Below, piece by piece: positions 17,121 to 26,289 of a DNA stretch of 64,000 bases. Position numbers and translations under genes: made by a program. Numbering within the stretch: position 1 is the stretch's first letter; every line of letters starts with the position of its first letter. This DNA is from Rhodospirillaceae bacterium (GTDB taxonomy: Bacteria > Pseudomonadota > Alphaproteobacteria > Kiloniellales > DSM-21159), in NCBI GenBank assembly GCA_006969625.1, contig CP030885.1:868001-932000 (forward strand). Reading direction: 5' to 3'. The notes beneath the pieces were generated by a model, which was not told the origin of the DNA, ran no database searches, and saw only the letters and a program-made list of their open reading frames with translations.

Positions 17121-17981
17121 GTGGATACGCTGCTGGTCTACGCCTACCAGGTCGCGTTTTCGTTCAGCATCTTCATTCTGATCAGCCTCGGGCTGGCGGT
17201 CATCTTCGGGATGATGAAGGTGATCAACCTGGCCCAAGGCGAGTTCATCATGCTGGGCGCCTATGCCTGCGTCGTCTGCTCGGCGGTCGGCCTGCCGCTG
17301 TGGCTGGCGGTCCCGCTGGCCGGGGTCATCGTCGGCGCGATCGGCATTCTGGTCGAGCGCACCGTCATCCGCTTCCTCTACGGCCGCGTGCTCGACACGC
17401 TGCTCGCCACCTGGGGCCTCAGCCTGTTCCTTGTCGGGATCGTCACCACGATCGCGGGGCCGCAGTCGCAGTCGGTGCCGGCCGACCTGGGCGGCGTTTC
17501 GCTAGGTGGCCTGCAGGTGCCGGCCTACAGCTTGGTGATGATCGGCGGCGCCTGCGCCATGCTGCTTGGCACCTATGCGCTCTGGCGCTTCACCAGCCTC
17601 GGCCTGATCGTGCGCGGCACGATGCAGAACCCCGAGATGGCGCGCGCGCTCGGGACCAACACCTCGATGATCTACATGTTCACCTTCGGCTTCGGTTCGG
17701 CGCTGACCGGGCTGGCCGGCGCGCTGCTGGTGCCGTTGTTCGGCGCCGCGCCGACCATGGGGCTCTTCTACATCGCCAAGGCCTTCATCGCGGTGATCTC
17801 CGGCGGGCCCTGGCCGCTGCTCGGCACGCTCTCGGCGTCCAGCCTGTACGGCACGATCGACGGCGTCATCTCCTACGCCTTCTCCTCCGTGCTCGGCGAG
17901 ATCGCGGTGCTGCTGGTCGCCATCGTCATGCTGCGCCTGTTGCCGCAGGGCATCACCGGCCGCCTGCGCAAGGGGCTCTAG
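17121..17981 (+). CDS. ABC transporter permease, LivH/UrtB-like
   Basis: A 286-residue inner-membrane protein with about eight helices and the family stretch SLGLAVIFGMMKVINLAQGEF near the N-terminus. GTG 17121 was chosen because GGAGGGGGAG sits just upstream; the longer open frame reaches back into the preceding gene. It works with the LivM/UrtC-like protein encoded next to form the channel of the amide/urea-type importer. The short UrtB-like form without the long N-terminal periplasmic part suggests a FmdE-like member. Confidence 0.88.
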   Translation: MDTLLVYAYQVAFSFSIFILISLGLAVIFGMMKVINLAQGEFIMLGAYACVVCSAVGLPLWLAVPLAGVIVGAIGILVERTVIRFLYGRVLDTLLATWGLSLFLVGIVTTIAGPQSQSVPADLGGVSLGGLQVPAYSLVMIGGACAMLLGTYALWRFTSLGLIVRGTMQNPEMARALGTNTSMIYMFTFGFGSALTGLAGALLVPLFGAAPTMGLFYIAKAFIAVISGGPWPLLGTLSASSLYGTIDGVISYAFSSVLGEIAVLLVAIVMLRLLPQGITGRLRKGL

Positions 17982-17984
17982 GCG

Positions 17985-19028
17985 ATGCAGCGGCTGTTCT
18001 CCGACTTCCGCCGGCCGTCCGGGCAGCGCCCCGGCGCGATCTGGTGGAGCTTCATCGCCGTGGCGACCGTGGTCGTCTTCGCCCTCCCGCAGGTTCTCGA
18101 CCTGGCTCAGTTGCTAGACCTCTCGGTCGTCTTCGTGTTGGCGCTGCTGGCGCTCAGCATGAGCTTCCTGTGGGGCTACGTCGGCATCCTCAGCTTCGGC
18201 CAGACGGCCTTCTTCGGACTGGGCGGCTACGTCTATGCGGTCGCCGCGATGAACTGGGGCGACACGACGCTGCCGTTCCTGCTCGGCATCCTGGTTCCCC
18301 TGGCGTTCGCCGCGCTGCTCGGCGTCTTCATGGTCTACGGGAAGATCAGCGACATCTACTTTTCCGTGATGACGCTGGTCATCACGCTGATCCTCAACAA
18401 GGCGATGCGCGCCACCTCGGGCGACCAGTACGTGATCGGCGATGTCCGCCTGAACGGCCAGAACGGCATTCCCGGCGTGCCGCCGCTCCAGGTGCCCTGG
18501 AACCCCACGGTCACGCTGTTCATCGACCACGTCTACTACCTGTCGGCTGCGCTGATCGTCCTGGTCTACGTCGGCCTGCGGCTGCTGCTGACGACCTCCT
18601 TCGGGCGCGTGCTGGTCGGCATTCGCGAGAACGAGCGGCGCATCGAGCTGCTGGGCTACGACGCACGGCGCTACAAGTTCGCCGCCTTCGCGCTCTCGGG
18701 CGGCGTGGCCGGCCTGTCCGGCACGATGTTCGCGATCTGGGGCAACTTCGTCGCGCCCGAGATGTTCGGTCTCGGCCAGGCGGCGGAAGTCATCATCTGG
18801 GTCATCGTCGGCGGCAAGTCGACCTTGATCGGACCGATCGTCGGCACCGGCATCATCCAGTACCTGACGTCTTGGCTCGGCACGCAGGGCGTCGGTCAGG
18901 TCACGCTGGTGCTGGGTGTCGTCTTGGTCGTCTTCGTGCTGCTCTTCAAGGAGGGGCTGGTGCCTACGCTCGGCAGCCTGATCGCCCGTCTCTTCGGCGG
19001 TCGCCGAAAGCAGGGAGAGGCCGAGTGA
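17985..19028 (+). CDS. ABC transporter permease, LivM/UrtC-like
   Basis: A 347-residue membrane protein with the LivM-type core LSMSFLWGYVGILSFGQTAFFGLGGY and the cytoplasmic coupling segment GRVLVGIRENERRIELLGYD. It begins three bases after the LivH-like gene's stop and its stop overlaps the GTG start of the ATPase gene. Second half of the importer channel. Confidence 0.9.
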   Translation: MQRLFSDFRRPSGQRPGAIWWSFIAVATVVVFALPQVLDLAQLLDLSVVFVLALLALSMSFLWGYVGILSFGQTAFFGLGGYVYAVAAMNWGDTTLPFLLGILVPLAFAALLGVFMVYGKISDIYFSVMTLVITLILNKAMRATSGDQYVIGDVRLNGQNGIPGVPPLQVPWNPTVTLFIDHVYYLSAALIVLVYVGLRLLLTTSFGRVLVGIRENERRIELLGYDARRYKFAAFALSGGVAGLSGTMFAIWGNFVAPEMFGLGQAAEVIIWVIVGGKSTLIGPIVGTGIIQYLTSWLGTQGVGQVTLVLGVVLVVFVLLFKEGLVPTLGSLIARLFGGRRKQGEAE

Positions 19029-19759
19029 CCGGCGCGTCGCCGAAGGGCATCCTGGAGACGCGCGACCTGCGCAAGGTCTTCGGTGGCGTGCATGCCGTGG
19101 ACGGCGTGGACTTTGTCCTGAAAGAGGGCGAATTACGCTGTCTCATCGGGCCGAACGGCGCCGGCAAGAGCACCTTCTTCAAGCTGGTGACCGGCCAGAT
19201 CCAGCCGAGCGACGGGCAGATCTTCTTCGATGGCCACGAGGTCTCGGCGCACGCCAGCCACGAGATCGCCCGCCTGGGCGTCGGCATCAAGAATCAGAAG
19301 CCGGACGTCTTCGACGGCTTGTCGGCGCGCGAGAACCTCTGGCTGGCCGCCCAGTTCGCGCACGACAAGGCGGGGGCGCGGCGCCAGGTAGAAGAGGTGA
19401 TCGAGCGCCTGCAACTGGGCGGCTTCGTGCATCGCCTCGTCGGCGAGCTCGCCCACGGTCAGCGACAATGGGTGGAGATCGGCATGGTGATGGCCCGCGA
19501 GCCGCGGCTGATCCTGCTCGACGAACCCTCCGCCGGCATGGGCCAGGAGGAGCGCGTGCGCACCGCGGAGTTGCTGAAGGAGCTGAACCGCACGACGACC
19601 ATCGTGGTCGTCGAGCACGACATGCAGTTCATCAAGCGCATCGCCGACATCGTCACGGTGTTTCACCGCGGCAAGGTCCTGCGCGAAGCGAAGGTCGACG
19701 TGGTGCTGAGCGACCCGGAGGTGCGCGACGTCTACCTCGGCCGGACGGAGGTGGCCTGA
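19025..19759 (+). CDS. ABC transporter ATPase, LivG/UrtD-like
   Basis: A 244-residue ATP-binding subunit. Walker A is GPNGAGKST at 42-50 and Walker B is LILLDEPSAGM. The signature reads LAHGQRQWVEIGM rather than LSGGQ; the AHGQ/SHGQ variant with QW is typical of UrtD and supports a urea/amide rather than amino-acid transporter. It starts at GTG in an overlap with the permease stop and overlaps the next gene by one base, so translation of the set is coupled. Confidence 0.92.
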   Translation: MTGASPKGILETRDLRKVFGGVHAVDGVDFVLKEGELRCLIGPNGAGKSTFFKLVTGQIQPSDGQIFFDGHEVSAHASHEIARLGVGIKNQKPDVFDGLSARENLWLAAQFAHDKAGARRQVEEVIERLQLGGFVHRLVGELAHGQRQWVEIGMVMAREPRLILLDEPSAGMGQEERVRTAELLKELNRTTTIVVVEHDMQFIKRIADIVTVFHRGKVLREAKVDVVLSDPEVRDVYLGRTEVA

Positions 19760-20463
19760 TGCTTGCGGCGAAGGACCTGGTCTCCGGCTACGGACGCATG
19801 CCGATCCTGCACGGTCTCTCCCTGCAGGTGAGCGACGGCGAGTACGTCGGCATCCTCGGCCACAACGGCATGGGCAAGACGACGCTGCTGCGCACCCTGA
19901 TCGGACACGTGCGGCCAATGTCCGGCAGTATCGTCTTGGACGGGACCGAGATCGGGGCGCTGCCGCCGCATCGCCGGGCCAAGCTGCGCATCGGCTACGT
20001 CCCCCAGGGCCGCGACATCTTTCCGGCCCTGACCGTGCGCGAGAACCTGCTGATGGGCGCGCTGTCGGGCGCGGAGAAGCGCGCGAGCGTCGTGGAGGAG
20101 GTTCTCGAGGACTTCCCGCGCCTCGTCCGGCTCCTCGACCGCAACGGCGGTGCGCTCAGCGGCGGCGAGCAGCAGCTCCTCGCGATCGCACGCTGTCTGT
20201 GCGGCAAGCCGCGAATCATGCTCCTCGACGAGCCGACCGAGGGAATCCAGCCCTCGATCATCGACGAGATCGTCGACCTCCTCCAGGCCCTTCGCAAGCG
20301 TGCCGGCCTGTCGATCGTGCTGGTCGAGCAGAACCTCGATTTCATCCACGCCCTGTCGGATCGCGTGCTGATCATCCATCGCGGCGAGATCACCCAGACG
20401 CTCGAACCGGACCATCTCGCGGACCCGGAAGTGGTCAGCGAATTCGTCGGCATGTCTTCGTGA
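19759..20463 (+). CDS. ABC transporter ATPase, LivF/UrtE-like
   Basis: A 234-residue ATP-binding subunit with Walker A GHNGMGKTT at 34-42, signature LSGGEQQLLAIAR and Walker B IMLLDEPTEGIQPSI. The TEGIQPSII run is characteristic of UrtE-like members. It forms the heterodimeric ATPase with the gene upstream; start and stop share one base (TGATG). Confidence 0.92.
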   Translation: MLAAKDLVSGYGRMPILHGLSLQVSDGEYVGILGHNGMGKTTLLRTLIGHVRPMSGSIVLDGTEIGALPPHRRAKLRIGYVPQGRDIFPALTVRENLLMGALSGAEKRASVVEEVLEDFPRLVRLLDRNGGALSGGEQQLLAIARCLCGKPRIMLLDEPTEGIQPSIIDEIVDLLQALRKRAGLSIVLVEQNLDFIHALSDRVLIIHRGEITQTLEPDHLADPEVVSEFVGMSS

Positions 20464-20473
20464 GGCCGTACCG

Positions 20474-20809
20474 ATGAGAACGCTGACCGCCATCCTGACC
20501 TGCCCTGCCGAGAACGCTGCCGCCATCGAGGCGGCGCTGCTGGAGGTGGTCGCGCACGTCGAGGCGAACGAGCCCGGGACGCTCGGCTACCACGTGGCGC
20601 GCGGCACCGCCGAGGACGGAAGCATCGTCTTCACCACCTACGAGCGCTTCGCGGATGCCGCGGCCATGGAACGGCACAACGGCTCCGACGCCGTCGCACG
20701 CTTCTTCGCCGTGGCCGGACCGCTGCTGAGCGCCCCCGCCACCGTCGCGACGGCGCGCGAAATCGCCGTCGCGACAACCGCCGGCACACCCGGCGACGCA
20801 AACCCATAG
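20474..20809 (+). CDS. antibiotic biosynthesis monooxygenase-like protein
   Basis: A 111-residue protein with the ABM ferredoxin-like fold pattern (LTAILTCPAENAAAIEAALL, then ANEPGTLGYHV and FTTYERFADAAAMERHNGS). Family members are cofactor-free monooxygenases or small quinone-active enzymes; many are uncharacterised. It lies between the transporter and the second amidase, 10 bases after the ATPase stop, and so belongs to the operon. Its part in amide breakdown is unknown; oxidation of an aromatic product is one possibility. Confidence 0.75.
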   Translation: MRTLTAILTCPAENAAAIEAALLEVVAHVEANEPGTLGYHVARGTAEDGSIVFTTYERFADAAAMERHNGSDAVARFFAVAGPLLSAPATVATAREIAVATTAGTPGDANP

Positions 20810-20835
20810 ACCTCCAAGATCAGGGAGACCGAACG

Positions 20836-22350
20836 ATGCCGGTACAACGCCCGACGCCTGACCAGTTGCTCGAGATCGCGCAGGATCTCGGCATGTCCTT
20901 CTCGGCGGAAGATCTCGCCTTCTTCCACACCGCCCTGGATGCCACCATGACGCCCTACGACCTGATCGACGCGCTACCCGACAACCTGCCGGAGGTGACC
21001 TACCCCCGCACCACCGGCTACCACCCGGGGCCGGCGGAGAACACGCTGAACGCCTGGGCCTGGAAGGCCGAGGTCAAGGGTGCGGACGGCGGCCCCCTGG
21101 AGGGCAAGACGGTGGCCCTGAAGGACAACGTCTGCCTGGCCGGCGTGCCGATGCGCAACGGCTCGAACGTGCTGGAAGGCTATGTCCCCAACGTCGACGC
21201 GACGATCGTGACGCGCATGCTCGACGCCGGCGCGACCATCCTCGGCAAGGCTGTGTGCGAGTACTTCTGCCTGTCCGGCGGCAGCCACACGTCCGAGCCG
21301 GCGCCGGTCCACAACCCGCACAAGGCCGGCTACTCGGCCGGCGGCTCCTCCTCGGGCAGCGGCGCCCTGGTCGGCTCAGGCGAGGTGGACATGGCGATCG
21401 GCGGCGACCAGGGCGGCTCGATCCGGATCCCGGCCGCCTACTGCGGCGTCTACGGCATGAAGCCGACCCACGGTCTGGTGCCCTACACGGGCGTCATGCC
21501 GATCGAGAACACCATCGACCACACCGGGCCGATGACGGCCAGCGTGGCCGACAACGCGCTGCTGCTGGAGGTTCTGGCCGGGCCCGACGGCCTCGACCCG
21601 CGCCAGTACGACGTGAAGACTGCCCCGTACACCGAGGCCCTGGGTCAGGGCGCGGCGGGCCTGAAGATCGGCGTGCTGAAGGAAGGCTTCGGCCATCCCG
21701 TTTCGGAGGACGATGTCGACGCCAAGGTGCGGGCGGCCGCCGAGACCCTGCGCGGCCTCGGGGCGAGCGTCGAGGAGGTCTCGATCGAGATGCACCTGCT
21801 GGGGCCGGCGATCTGGACCCCCATCGCTCTGGAAGGCCTGCAGTGGCAGATGATGCAGGGCAACGGCATGGGCATGAACTGGAAGGGGCTCTACACCACC
21901 TCCCTGCTCGACGCGGTCGCCAACTGGCGCAGCCGCGCCGACGACCTGTCCGACACGCTGAAGATCTCCATGCTGGTCGGCGAGTACGCGATCCGCTACC
22001 ACCGCGGCCACTACTACGCGAAGTGCCAGAACCTGGCGCGCAAGCTGAAGGCAACCTACGACGCGGCGCTGTCGCAATACGACCTGCTGCTGATGCCCAC
22101 CTTGCCGCTGAAGGCGACCAAGCTGCCCGAGCCGGGCGGGCCGAAGGAGGAGGTCCTGGCCCGCGCCTTCGAGATGCTGCCGAACACCGCGCCCTTCGAC
22201 GTCACCGGCCACCCCGCAATGGCGGTGCCCTGCGGCATGTCCGACGGGCTTCCGGTGAGCATGATGCTCGTCGGCAGGAGCTACGACGAATCGACCATCT
22301 ATCAGGCGGCGGCGGCTTTCGAGGGGGCCGGCGACTGGAAGTCGATGTAG
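20836..22350 (+). CDS. amidase signature family amidohydrolase 2
   Basis: A 504-residue paralogue of the first amidase of this operon, with triad K96 (VALKDN), S171 (SAGGSSSGSG) and S195 (GGDQGGSIRIP) all present. Differences lie mainly in the substrate-side region (for example MHLLGPAIWTPIALEGLQWQM here against YDGPHIWTGIILEG in the other), so the two likely split substrates. It is last in the AmiR-controlled operon, 26 bases after the monooxygenase-like gene with GGGAGA upstream of the start. Confidence 0.9.
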   Translation: MPVQRPTPDQLLEIAQDLGMSFSAEDLAFFHTALDATMTPYDLIDALPDNLPEVTYPRTTGYHPGPAENTLNAWAWKAEVKGADGGPLEGKTVALKDNVCLAGVPMRNGSNVLEGYVPNVDATIVTRMLDAGATILGKAVCEYFCLSGGSHTSEPAPVHNPHKAGYSAGGSSSGSGALVGSGEVDMAIGGDQGGSIRIPAAYCGVYGMKPTHGLVPYTGVMPIENTIDHTGPMTASVADNALLLEVLAGPDGLDPRQYDVKTAPYTEALGQGAAGLKIGVLKEGFGHPVSEDDVDAKVRAAAETLRGLGASVEEVSIEMHLLGPAIWTPIALEGLQWQMMQGNGMGMNWKGLYTTSLLDAVANWRSRADDLSDTLKISMLVGEYAIRYHRGHYYAKCQNLARKLKATYDAALSQYDLLLMPTLPLKATKLPEPGGPKEEVLARAFEMLPNTAPFDVTGHPAMAVPCGMSDGLPVSMMLVGRSYDESTIYQAAAAFEGAGDWKSM

Positions 22351-22567
22351 CGCCCAGGCCGGTTGCGGCGGGCGCTGCGCGGCGCCTTCGTCTTTCCGGC
22401 GCTTCCCGGTCCATCGCCGGAAGACGCTTCGCTGGCCCGGTCGGTTCGCCGTCCGGGCCAGCCTTGTCCCGCAGGGCCGTAAGTTGCTCCGGTTTGCCCC
22501 AGCGCTGAATCGCACGGGTTCGCGCACCTTGCGATTTCGGATAAGACAGCGATTTCAGAGAGGTGAA

Positions 22568-22652
22568 TGGTGCCCCTGGAGGGACTCGAACCCCCACTCC
22601 TTTCGGAACGCGATTTTGAGTCGCGCGCGTCTACCGGTTCCGCCACAGGGGC
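22568..22652 (-). tRNA. tRNA-Leu (anticodon CAA)
   Basis: Read on the minus strand, acceptor GCCCCTG pairs with CAGGGGC and the CCA end is encoded. The anticodon arm is CGCGA-CTCAAAA-TCGCG, giving anticodon CAA. A long variable arm and the GGTTCGAGTCC T-arm complete an 85-base class II tRNA. A strong GC hairpin (CCGCGGCGCC / GGCGCCGCGG, about 22659-22687) lies just 5' of the tRNA. Confidence 0.95.
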
Positions 22653-22760
22653 ATCTCGCCGCGGCGCCTGCTTGGCGGCGCCGCGGGCCTGCGGATGCGG
22701 CGCAGAATAGGGATTGCCGGCGCGCCTGCCAATCCTCCGTGCCGCGGCGCCGCCACGGGC

Positions 22761-23195
22761 CTACTGCAGCGGGCCGCGCGCCGGGGTGCTGGTCGCCTCG
22801 GCGGGCGGCTCGTTGCAGGGGCCGGCGTGGTGGTGCACCAGGCGCCAGCCGCTCTCGGCGCGGCGGAAGACGTTGGTCGCCACCAGCAGGGCGTCGCCGA
22901 TCGCCTCGTAGCAAACCACCATGCCGAGGGTGTCGCCGCCGGGCGGCCCGCCATGGTTGCCGATGACGAAGGCCTCCGGCGCGCGCGCCTCGATCCGCGC
23001 CGGGCCGCCGCCCTCGAAGATGGCGCGCCAGGACTCCAGAATCTCGTGGCGGTCGGTCAGCGCCCGCCAGCCCGGATGCACGCAGGCCACCGGCCCGGCG
23101 TCGTCCCACAAGGCGGCCAGCGCCGCCACGTCGCGGGCGTTGAAGGCGGCGTAGAAACGCGCGTTGGCGTCCAGCAGTTCGGCGAGCGGGTTCAT
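22761..23195 (-). CDS. SnoaL/NTF2-like family protein
   Basis: A 144-residue cone-shaped NTF2-fold protein: LLDANARFYAAFNARDVAALAALW, CVHPGWRALTDRHEILESW and, at the end, VFRRAESGWRLVHHHAGP. Members serve as isomerases, hydrolases or binding proteins, and no activity can be assigned from sequence. It is a single gene on the minus strand upstream of the tRNA-Leu gene. Confidence 0.8.
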   Translation of the reverse strand: MNPLAELLDANARFYAAFNARDVAALAALWDDAGPVACVHPGWRALTDRHEILESWRAIFEGGGPARIEARAPEAFVIGNHGGPPGGDTLGMVVCYEAIGDALLVATNVFRRAESGWRLVHHHAGPCNEPPAEATSTPARGPLQ

Positions 23196-23353
23196 GGACC
23201 TCCCAACGGTCTGGGCGAGTGGGCATCCGGCGATTGCGACGGCGCCGGCCGGGCGGCTATAGGAGCCGCCGTCCCGGCCAATGGTGCGCCGGGTAGAGGC
23301 CCTGCGGCAAGCGACAGCGGCCGTGCGGTCGGGGCAAGCGGCGGAGAGCGGCC

Positions 23354-23941
23354 ATGCGCTGGGTGCGCAGCCTATACGACTGGACCATGGCCCAAGCCGA
23401 GCGACGCTACGCGCTCGCCGCGCTCTTCGCCGTCTCCTTCATCGAATCCTCGGTCTTCCCGATCCCGCCGGACGTGCTGTTGATCCCCATGGTCCTGGCG
23501 GCGCGCGAGCGGGCCTGGCGGATCGCCGGGGTCTGCACGCTGGCCTCGGTGCTCGGCGGCCTGGCCGGCTACGGCATCGGCTACTTCTTCTTCGAGGCGG
23601 TCGGCGAGCCGGTGCTGGCCTTCTACGGCTACCTGGAGAAGTTCGCGGACTTCGCCGCGGCCTACAACGAATGGGGCGCCTGGATCGTCGCCGGCGCCGG
23701 CTTCACGCCGTTTCCCTACAAGGTCATCACCATCGCCAGCGGGGTGACGCAGCTCGACCTGGCGACCTTCACCATCGCTTCGGCGGTCTCGCGCGGCGGG
23801 CGCTTCTTCCTGGTTGCCGCCCTGCTCTGGTACTTCGGCGACCCGATCCGCCGTTTCATCGAGAGCAACCTGCCGATGCTGACCTGGCTGTTCTTTGCCT
23901 TGCTGCTCGGCGGCTTCCTGGCCTTGCGCTTCCTCCTCTGA
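23354..23941 (+). CDS. YqaA-family membrane protein (DedA/VTT-like)
   Basis: A 195-residue inner-membrane protein with the VTT-domain marks FIESSVFPIPPDVLLIPMVL and GAGFTPFPYKVITIASG, the latter with the basic residue of the DedA loop. DedA/VTT proteins are linked to lipid scrambling and membrane potential, and the YqaA branch is little studied. It is followed by dsbB and coq7, a neighbourhood often seen in alphaproteobacteria. Confidence 0.85.
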   Translation: MRWVRSLYDWTMAQAERRYALAALFAVSFIESSVFPIPPDVLLIPMVLAARERAWRIAGVCTLASVLGGLAGYGIGYFFFEAVGEPVLAFYGYLEKFADFAAAYNEWGAWIVAGAGFTPFPYKVITIASGVTQLDLATFTIASAVSRGGRFFLVAALLWYFGDPIRRFIESNLPMLTWLFFALLLGGFLALRFLL

Positions 23942-23965
23942 CCCGCCGCCCCCATATCGAGCGAC

Positions 23966-24463
23966 ATGCGCCCGATCCCGACAGCCCGCACCGCCCCCTG
24001 GCTGGGCGTCGCCGTCGCCGGCGGCGCGCTGCTCGGCGCGCTCGGCTTCCAGTACCTGGGCGGCTACCCGCCGTGCCAGCTCTGCCACTGGCAGCGCTAC
24101 GCCCACCTCGCCGCCCTGCTGCTGGCAATCGCCGCCCTGCCGTTCGCCGGCATGCCGTGCCGTCTGCTGGCCGGCGCCTCGGGCCTGGCCTTTCTCGGCG
24201 GCGCCGGCATCGCCGGCTTCCACGCCGGCGTCGAGAACGGCTGGTGGCAGGGCCTGCCGGGCTGCAGCGCGCCGGACCTCTCCGGCCTTTCGGTCGATGA
24301 GCTCCGCGAGGCGCTGCTGCAGACCGAGGTGGTGCCCTGCGACGAGGTGGCCTGGTCGCTGCTCGGTCTGTCCATGGCCGACTGGAACCTGCTCTTGTCG
24401 GCGGCGGCCGGTGCGGCCATCCTCTGGCTGGTCAGCGGACTACGGCACGAGGCGACAGCATGA
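23966..24463 (+). CDS. dsbB: disulfide bond formation protein B
   Basis: A 165-residue quinone-linked membrane oxidase with four helices. The first cysteine pair is C37-C40 in PPCQLCHWQR, the second C100 and C125 in the second periplasmic loop. DsbB reoxidises DsbA and passes electrons to ubiquinone. It ends in an ATGA overlap with coq7, which makes ubiquinone, a fitting coupling. Confidence 0.92.
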   Translation: MRPIPTARTAPWLGVAVAGGALLGALGFQYLGGYPPCQLCHWQRYAHLAALLLAIAALPFAGMPCRLLAGASGLAFLGGAGIAGFHAGVENGWWQGLPGCSAPDLSGLSVDELREALLQTEVVPCDEVAWSLLGLSMADWNLLLSAAAGAAILWLVSGLRHEATA

Positions 24464-25071
24464 GCGCGCGCACGACGAGCTCCGAACGGCGGGCCGACAC
24501 GGCTGGGCAGACCCAGCCCGACACCCGGCGCCGCCCGCTGCCTGGCGACCCCGACCGGCGCGCCCGGCTGGAGCGCATCCTGCGCGTCGACCTGGCGGGC
24601 GAGTACGGCGCCCGGCGTATCTACGACGGTCAGCTCGCCGTGCTCGGACGCACCAAGGCCGGCCCGACCATCCAGCACATGTGGGAGCAGGAAGCCGAGC
24701 ACCTGGACTACTTCGAGAAGGCTGTGCCGCGCCACCGGGTGCGGCCGACGGCGCTGCAGCCGCTCTGGCACATGGCCGGCTTCGCGCTCGGCGCCGGCAC
24801 CGCGCTGCTCGGCGAGAAGGCGGCGATGGCCTGCACGGTGGCCGTCGAGGAGGTCATCGACGAGCACTACGCCAACCAGGCGGCCCAGCTCTCCGACGAC
24901 GGGGAGGAAGGCGAGCTCAAGCGCGCCATCGAGAAGTTCCGTGCCGACGAGCTGGAGCACCGCGACACGGGCCTGGCGCACGGCGCCGCTGAGACCGCCG
25001 GCTACGAGGCGCTCTCGGCCGTCATCAAGGCCGGTTCGCGCCTGGCGATCTGGCTGAGCGAACGCTACTGA
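24460..25071 (+). CDS. coq7: demethoxyubiquinone hydroxylase
   Basis: A 203-residue di-iron hydroxylase. The iron ligands are visible as DLAGEYGARR, EQEAEHLDYF, AVEEVIDEHY and DELEHRDTG, the E...ExxH...E...ExxH pattern of Coq7. It carries out the last ring hydroxylation of ubiquinone synthesis at the membrane. Its start overlaps the dsbB stop. Confidence 0.95.
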   Translation: MSARTTSSERRADTAGQTQPDTRRRPLPGDPDRRARLERILRVDLAGEYGARRIYDGQLAVLGRTKAGPTIQHMWEQEAEHLDYFEKAVPRHRVRPTALQPLWHMAGFALGAGTALLGEKAAMACTVAVEEVIDEHYANQAAQLSDDGEEGELKRAIEKFRADELEHRDTGLAHGAAETAGYEALSAVIKAGSRLAIWLSERY

Positions 25072-25090
25072 GGCCGCGGGCGGCGCCGGC

Positions 25091-26020
25091 ATGAGCGCCC
25101 TGCCGGAGCCCGCGCCCGACGCGAGCGGACCCGCAGCCCTGGCGGAGAGCCGCCGCCAGGCTCTGCTCGGCGCCGGCGCGATGTTGATCGCCGCTGCGCT
25201 GATCGCCGTCACCACGTTGCTGGCCAAGGTGCTGGGCCGCGGGCTCGAAGGCGCCGAGCTGCATCCGCTGCAGATCAGCGCGGGCCGATTCGCCTTCGCT
25301 TTCCTGGCGCTGATGCCGATCTTCGCATGGCGCTACCCGGGCTTTCGCGGCACCGCCTGGTCGCTGCACCTGGGCCGCAGCCTCTGCGGCTGGGGCGGCG
25401 TCACCTGCATGTTCGCCGCCGCCGCGTTGATGCCGCTGGCCGAGGCAACGGCGATCAGTTTCCTCTCGCCGCTCTTCACCATGCTGTTGGCGATCGCCTT
25501 CCTCGGCGAACGTGTGGGCGTCTGGCGCTGGGGCGCGGCGGGCCTCGCCCTGGCCGGAGCCCTGGTGCTGATCCGTCCCGGCACCGAGGCCTTTCAGATC
25601 GCCGCCCTGATCGCCCTGGCCGCCGCCGTCCTGATGGGCAGCGAAGCGGTCTTCATCAAACGCCTGGCCGGGCGTGAGCCGCCGCTGCGCATCCTCTTTG
25701 TCAACAACGGCATCGGCGCGAGCATCGCCCTTGCTGCCGCCAGCTTGGTCTGGATCGCACCGAGCGGTGCCCAGTGGGGCCTGCTGGTCATGCTCGGCGT
25801 GACCATGGTGACCGCCCAGGCCTTCTTCATCCAGGCGATGCGGCGAGCCGACGCCAGCTTCGTCATTCCCTTTTTCTACGCCACCCTGGTGTTCGCCGCG
25901 CTGTACGACCTGGCGATCTTCGGCGAGCGGCCCGGCGTCGCGGCGCTGGCGGGGGCGGCCCTGATCGTCACGGGTGCGCTGGTCTTGGCCTGGCGCGAGC
26001 GGCGGGCGCAATCGGTTTAG
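25091..26020 (+). CDS. EamA/DMT-family transporter
   Basis: A 309-residue membrane protein with ten helices in two EamA repeats; AEATAISFLSPLFTMLLAIAFLGERVG marks the end of the first repeat and the second ends LYDLAIFGERPGVAALAGAAL. DMT transporters export metabolites such as amino acids. Substrate is unknown. It starts 19 bases after coq7. Confidence 0.85.
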   Translation: MSALPEPAPDASGPAALAESRRQALLGAGAMLIAAALIAVTTLLAKVLGRGLEGAELHPLQISAGRFAFAFLALMPIFAWRYPGFRGTAWSLHLGRSLCGWGGVTCMFAAAALMPLAEATAISFLSPLFTMLLAIAFLGERVGVWRWGAAGLALAGALVLIRPGTEAFQIAALIALAAAVLMGSEAVFIKRLAGREPPLRILFVNNGIGASIALAAASLVWIAPSGAQWGLLVMLGVTMVTAQAFFIQAMRRADASFVIPFFYATLVFAALYDLAIFGERPGVAALAGAALIVTGALVLAWRERRAQSV

Positions 26021-26091
26021 GATACGATTCTTTTACGGATGGCCGGCATGCTTGCTGGGCCTCGCGCTTCCCTTGCGGCTGGCAGGATGTC

Positions 26092-26286
26092 ATGGCCCAC
26101 ATCGCGCACGACCCCGATCCCAATGCCGTCCCGGCGAAAGGCTGGTGGCGCGAGCTGAGCGGCCTGCTGCACGACCTCTTCGACAGCGAGGAGCTGCGCG
26201 AACGGTGCGAGCTGCTGGCCCGCGCCCGGGCCGAGCGCAGGCCGGCGCGCGATCCCATCGCGCCCGAGTGGCTGCGGCTGGACTGA
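26092..26286 (+). CDS. small hypothetical protein
   Basis: A 64-residue acidic and helical protein (GWWRELSGLLHDLFDSEELRERCELLARARAERR). No family is recognised. ATG 26092 was chosen because the composition of the longer frame upstream does not look coding. It lies between the DMT transporter and a convergent gene. Confidence 0.45.
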   Translation: MAHIAHDPDPNAVPAKGWWRELSGLLHDLFDSEELRERCELLARARAERRPARDPIAPEWLRLD

Positions 26287-26289
26287 CGG

